From CAUZIR01 sp034421295 (lineage in GTDB: Bacteria > Chloroflexota > Dehalococcoidia > Lucifugimonadales > UBA2962), in assembly GCA_034421295.1 (NCBI GenBank), contig DAOUKM010000012.1:62001-126000 (forward strand): 64,000 nt of DNA. The letters are read 5' to 3'. A program made the position numbers and the translations under genes. The notes beneath the pieces are model-generated. The model was not told the origin of the DNA and ran no database searches. It saw only the letters and a program-made list of their open reading frames with translations. This document shows positions 61,323 to 64,000 of this stretch, in pieces (positions within the stretch are counted from its first letter, which is position 1; every line of letters starts with the position of its first letter).

Positions 61323-62198
61323 ATGGACAAGATATTCGAGATACACATGGCCGGTGAGACCGTCAGGGCCTTCCTGCTCACCGGCGACGCGCCGCAGACG
61401 TGCGCGGCGTTCGAGCGGGCGATGCCGACGAGCACTTTCGGCGTAAACGCCAAGTTCGCGGGCGACGAGACGATAGCCATGCTCCCGTTCTACGCCCCCC
61501 CCGGGGAGAACCAGGTGCCCTCCGTCGACCCGGGGGACATCGGCTACTATCCCCGCAGCCAGACCCTGTGCCTCTTCTACGGGGAGATCATGCCCTTCGG
61601 CTACATAAACCTGTTCGCCAGGGTCGTCCCCGAGGACCTTGCCAGGGCGGTCGCGGCCGGCAGGCGCATACTTGAGGCCGGCACGCTCCCGGTCTCAATC
61701 AACATGGAGGACGCATCGGCGGCCGAGGCCGGGCCGGCGCAAGCGCCGGCTGGAAACTCGGCCGCCGACGCGCTGCGCGCGGCGACCTCCGAGATCTGGG
61801 AGACCGAGCCCGCCGACGTCGCCGCCATGCGCACCCACACCCGGCCCCCGATGGGCAACCTTCCGTGCGTGGTCTACTCGAACTTCGATCTTTTCTGGGG
61901 CACGGAGAACCTGCACGTCGCCCGGGAGCTGGCCGACGAGATGCCCGCCGCCCAGGCGGGCAGGGTGGCGGCAGCCTACCTGCTCCGCACCGACCACCGA
62001 CTGTCAAAGTGGGGCTTTGAGGGAGCGTCTACCCTGATCCGCCAGGCGGCCGCGGCGGCCGCGGCGGCGGCATCGACGGATGAGCTAAAGGAGATCCTTG
62101 ACGCCGCCAACGTCTACCTCAACCGCCTGGGCAGCTGGGTGGACGCAATGATCCCCTGGAACGACCTGGACCGCCGCCTGACGCTGGTCGGAGGCTAG
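61323..62198 (+). CDS. DUF3830 protein with unknown C-terminal domain
   Basis: Residues 1-135 match DUF3830, a cyclophilin-like family (RAFLLTGDAPQTCAAFERAM and GDIGYYPRSQTLCLFYGEIM). Residues after about 150 form an Ala-rich helical domain of unknown function, with PCVVYSNFDLFWGTENLHVA and an Ala-rich helix near the end. The 291-residue length is longer than the DUF3830 core. It follows the FMN gene by 82 bases and may share its transcript. I do not know the reaction. Confidence 0.82.
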   Translation: MDKIFEIHMAGETVRAFLLTGDAPQTCAAFERAMPTSTFGVNAKFAGDETIAMLPFYAPPGENQVPSVDPGDIGYYPRSQTLCLFYGEIMPFGYINLFARVVPEDLARAVAAGRRILEAGTLPVSINMEDASAAEAGPAQAPAGNSAADALRAATSEIWETEPADVAAMRTHTRPPMGNLPCVVYSNFDLFWGTENLHVARELADEMPAAQAGRVAAAYLLRTDHRLSKWGFEGASTLIRQAAAAAAAAASTDELKEILDAANVYLNRLGSWVDAMIPWNDLDRRLTLVGG

Positions 62199-62235
62199 CT
62201 GACGCCTCGCCGCGGCCTCAGCGGCAGGCACCGGG

Positions 62236-62589
62236 TCAATCGGCGTAGACCACCCTCGTTTCCACGACGCGGTCGATGATGGACCGGCGCTCCTTCTCGT
62301 CCATCAGCAGCACTATCCCGTCGGCCACCAGGCCCAGCAGGCCGAGGCCGTGAAGCAGCCACTTTAGGACCTCGCGCACGAACATTAGGCCCCAGCCCGT
62401 CGGCTCGCCGCTTCGGCGCACGGCCCTGATGGCGACGATCTGCTTGCCGGGCGTCTGTCCTCGACCGAGGACGAGGAGCCACCAGATGATGTATCCGATA
62501 AAGAGCGTCAGAGGGACGAGCACGAAGTCGAGCAAGACGGCCGCAAGGCGCCTAAGCGGGGATGCCGTTTCGATTCCCGGTGCCGTCAA
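62236..62589 (-). CDS. RDD-family membrane protein
   Basis: The 117-residue product has the RDD pattern (SPLRRLAAVLLDFVLVPLTL and GRGQTPGKQIVAIRAV) and about three membrane helices. TTG 62589 follows AAGGAGAGG. RDD proteins are membrane proteins without an agreed activity; this one lacks the usual second conserved Asp cluster because it is short. It lies convergent with DUF3830. Confidence 0.8.
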   Translation of the reverse strand: MTAPGIETASPLRRLAAVLLDFVLVPLTLFIGYIIWWLLVLGRGQTPGKQIVAIRAVRRSGEPTGWGLMFVREVLKWLLHGLGLLGLVADGIVLLMDEKERRSIIDRVVETRVVYAD

Positions 62590-62660
62590 GCGCCTCTCCT
62601 TGCCCCGGGCCGTCCCGGTGAACGTTCAGCCGATCCCCGTGCCCGTTCCGCCGTCCGCCG

Positions 62661-63341
62661 CTAGCCGTCGCCTGTCTCGGCCGCTGACTCCCGCTCGGCC
62701 GACCGGCGATCGGCCATCTTCCACCCGAAGCCCACGGCCACCGACGCCAGCATCGCCTTTACGAGGTCGCCGGGTATGAACGGGTACATCCCGGCGGAGA
62801 ACAGCTCCCCCTCGGCCGGCCATGAAAAGCCCCCGTAGCGGAGCCACAAAAGGGCCGGCACGTAGACGACAAGCATCGCCAGGATCATCGTCCACATCGA
62901 CCTGCCGCGGTTCCATCCCCGCTGCGAGAGGTAGCCGACCAGCCACGCCGAGGCTATGAAGCCGATCAGGTAGCCCCCGGTTACCCCCTCGCCGGTGTAT
63001 GCCCAGCCGTTGCCGCCGCCCTGGAATACGGGCACGCCGGCCATGCCCAGAAAGTAGTACACGAGTATCGAGAAAAGGCCCCAGCGCCAGCCGAGCACAC
63101 CGCCGATCATCAGCACCCCGAAGGTCTGGAAGGTGATGGGGACGGGGTTGTCCGGCAAAAAGAACCGCGCCCTGGCAAGCCCTACCAGTACGCCCACCAG
63201 CGCCAGGGAGACGGCCAGCTTGTGGGCGGAGTTGGCCCCCGGGTAGAGGGCCTCGAGCAGGGAGGGACCGGGCTTTCCGAGCAGCGCCCAGGGACGCGCC
63301 TGGACTACCAGGGCTCCCGGCCGCGTGACCATCTGCATCAC
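62661..63341 (-). CDS. bioY: Biotin transporter BioY
   Basis: The 226-residue product has six hydrophobic segments and the BioY signature VPITFQTFGVLMIGGVLGWR, then GYLIGFIASAWLVGYLSQRG. It forms the substrate-binding S component of a biotin uptake system; no EcfAT genes lie in view. It follows the small Tat-signal gene by three bases and should be co-transcribed. Confidence 0.92.
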   Translation of the reverse strand: MMQMVTRPGALVVQARPWALLGKPGPSLLEALYPGANSAHKLAVSLALVGVLVGLARARFFLPDNPVPITFQTFGVLMIGGVLGWRWGLFSILVYYFLGMAGVPVFQGGGNGWAYTGEGVTGGYLIGFIASAWLVGYLSQRGWNRGRSMWTMILAMLVVYVPALLWLRYGGFSWPAEGELFSAGMYPFIPGDLVKAMLASVAVGFGWKMADRRSAERESAAETGDG

Positions 63342-63344
63342 CGT

Positions 63345-63536
63345 CTATACCTCCGACGGCCCGCCGTCGCGCGGGCGGAAGATCGAGTCGGGCCCGAAGC
63401 CGACCCGCTGGCGGGCGCGGCCGAAGAGGCCTCCGCCCACGGTCATAAGGGCCGCAACGCCCAACAGCCCCATGGGGACCTTCCTCAGGAACTCCCTGCG
63501 GGAGCTGCCGGAACCTTCGTTGTCCTTAGAGTCCAT
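63345..63536 (-). CDS. Small Tat-signal protein
   Basis: The 63-residue product has a twin-arginine motif (SSRREFLRK) followed by a hydrophobic helix (MGLLGVAALMTVGGGLFG), so it is probably exported or membrane-anchored by Tat. The ATG lies after AGGAGGT. The rest is short and basic without a known family. It lies between a strong promoter and bioY. Confidence 0.72.
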   Translation of the reverse strand: MDSKDNEGSGSSRREFLRKVPMGLLGVAALMTVGGGLFGRARQRVGFGPDSIFRPRDGGPSEV

Positions 63537-63586
63537 ACGGACCTCCTAAAAGTCGCACACACGGCCCGCCGTGCCATCCACCGCGA

Positions 63587-63609
63587 GCCGCCGCAATTAT
63601 AGCGGCGGC
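63587..63609 (-). repeat. Inverted repeat over the -10 box before the Tat-signal gene
   Basis: GCCGCCGC (63587-63594) and GCGGCGGC (63602-63609) form a perfect 8-base inverted repeat with AATTATA between. It encloses the -10 box. A repressor bound here would block transcription, but no known biotin operator matches it. Confidence 0.6.
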
Positions 63610-63624
63610 CAAACCCCCGTTCAA
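63596..63624 (-). promoter_or_regulatory. Strong promoter of the Tat-signal/bioY operon
   Basis: On the minus strand TTGAAC (63624-63619) and a perfect TATAAT (63601-63596) are separated by exactly 17 bases. Transcription would start near 63589, about 50 bases before ATG 63536. This is one of the best matches to sigma70 consensus in the window. Confidence 0.75.
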
Positions 63625-63651
63625 CGAAACGCGGCCGGTCCGCACAGCCGC

Positions 63652-64000
63652 TCACTGCTGTCCCACGCCGCCCCCGGCCAGCCCGTGGAAATGGTCCACC
63701 GGACCGTGCCCGGACCCCACCGGGTAGGCCGCGCGTATGGCGGAGGCGACGTAGCGCTTGGCCGTCGCCACCGCATCCCTTGTCCGCATGCCCCTGGCAA
63801 GGCCTACCGCCGCCGCCGCCGAGAAGGTGCAGCCGGTCCCGTGCGTGCTCAGGGTCTCGATCCGCTCTCCGGCAAAGATCTCCATCTCGCCTCCCGCCAG
63901 GAGGACATCCGTCGCCGGACCGCCGTCAGGCCCCCCGGTTATCACCACGGCGCGCGCGCCCATTCCGGCTATCTCCCGCGCGGCCTCCCGCACCTCGTCT
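63652..64000 (-). CDS. thiD: Hydroxymethylpyrimidine/phosphomethylpyrimidine kinase ThiD, C-terminal part
   Basis: The visible 116 residues carry AVVITGGPDGGPATDVLLAG and STHGTGCTFSAAAAVGLARG, with the catalytic Asp/Gly anion hole (GTGCTFSAA) of PfkB-like ThiD kinases. ThiD phosphorylates HMP in thiamine synthesis. The gene continues beyond the window, so the start is unseen. The C-terminus (GPVDHFHGLAGG) resembles other ThiD ends. Confidence 0.88.
   Translation of the reverse strand, partial: DEVREAAREIAGMGARAVVITGGPDGGPATDVLLAGGEMEIFAGERIETLSTHGTGCTFSAAAAVGLARGMRTRDAVATAKRYVASAIRAAYPVGSGHGPVDHFHGLAGGGVGQQ

Overview
The window is a high-GC bacterial chromosome segment, most likely from Chloroflexota (SAR202/Dehalococcoidia-like). 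That is an inference from an alternative complex III with a split ActB, frequent GTG/TTG starts, ribosomal proteins with long Ala/Glu/Pro tails, and a lipoprotein with Pro/Thr linkers carrying repeated EKQV strands. No rRNA genes, CRISPR arrays or insertion sequences were seen.

Region 1 (0.4-22.8 kb, all minus strand) is one fused str-S10-spc-alpha-L13/S9 ribosomal superoperon. In transcription order it is rpsL, rpsG, fusA, rpsJ, rplC, rplD, rplW, rplB, rpsS, rplV, rpsC, rplP, rpmC, rpsQ, rplN, rplX, rplE, rpsN, rpsH, rplF, rplR, rpsE, rpmD, rplO, secY, adk, map, infA, rpmJ, rpsM, rpsK, a multi-pass membrane protein, rpsD, rpoA, rplQ, truA, rplM, rpsI. There is no tuf after fusA. L13, S17, S3 and L5 carry extra low-complexity regions, and L13 ends in a putative SAP/Rho-N-like helix pair. 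A VapC-like fragment lies at the left edge.

Region 2 (22.8-31.9 kb) holds a DtxR/MntR-type metalloregulator (plus strand), convergent with a complete alternative complex III operon (minus strand): small membrane protein, pentaheme ActA, ActB1, ActB2, ActF-like, ActC, ActD, ActE. A good sigma70-type promoter precedes it.

Region 3 (32-41.5 kb) holds a DUF2461 protein, a class III aminotransferase of the glutamate-1-semialdehyde type, a DUF4129/DUF58/MoxR operon behind a TcuA-like flavoprotein, a small DUF5808-like protein, tRNA-Gln(TTG) and an HTTM/vitamin-K-carboxylase-like membrane protein.

Region 4 (41.5-50.3 kb) is an iron-handling locus: a lipoprotein-permease-ATPase importer with an extra membrane protein, an imelysin/DUF1111/imelysin operon, and a divergent ferritin. 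A shared palindrome (ATACTAAGTA core) lies upstream of both units and may be the binding site of an iron regulator.

Region 5 (50.4-62.2 kb) holds a Kelch-repeat lipoprotein, a squalene/phytoene synthase without a standard start codon, a phosphotriesterase-family amidohydrolase and a glutamine-synthetase-family ligase. A small toxin-antitoxin island (HicB-like orphan, HigBA) and an MFS exporter follow. Next comes a three-gene split glutamate synthase (GATase, GXGXG and FMN subunits, as in N-methylglutamate synthase) and a DUF3830 protein.

Region 6 (62.2-64 kb) holds an RDD membrane protein, BioY, a short Tat-signal protein with a strong promoter, and the 3' part of thiD.
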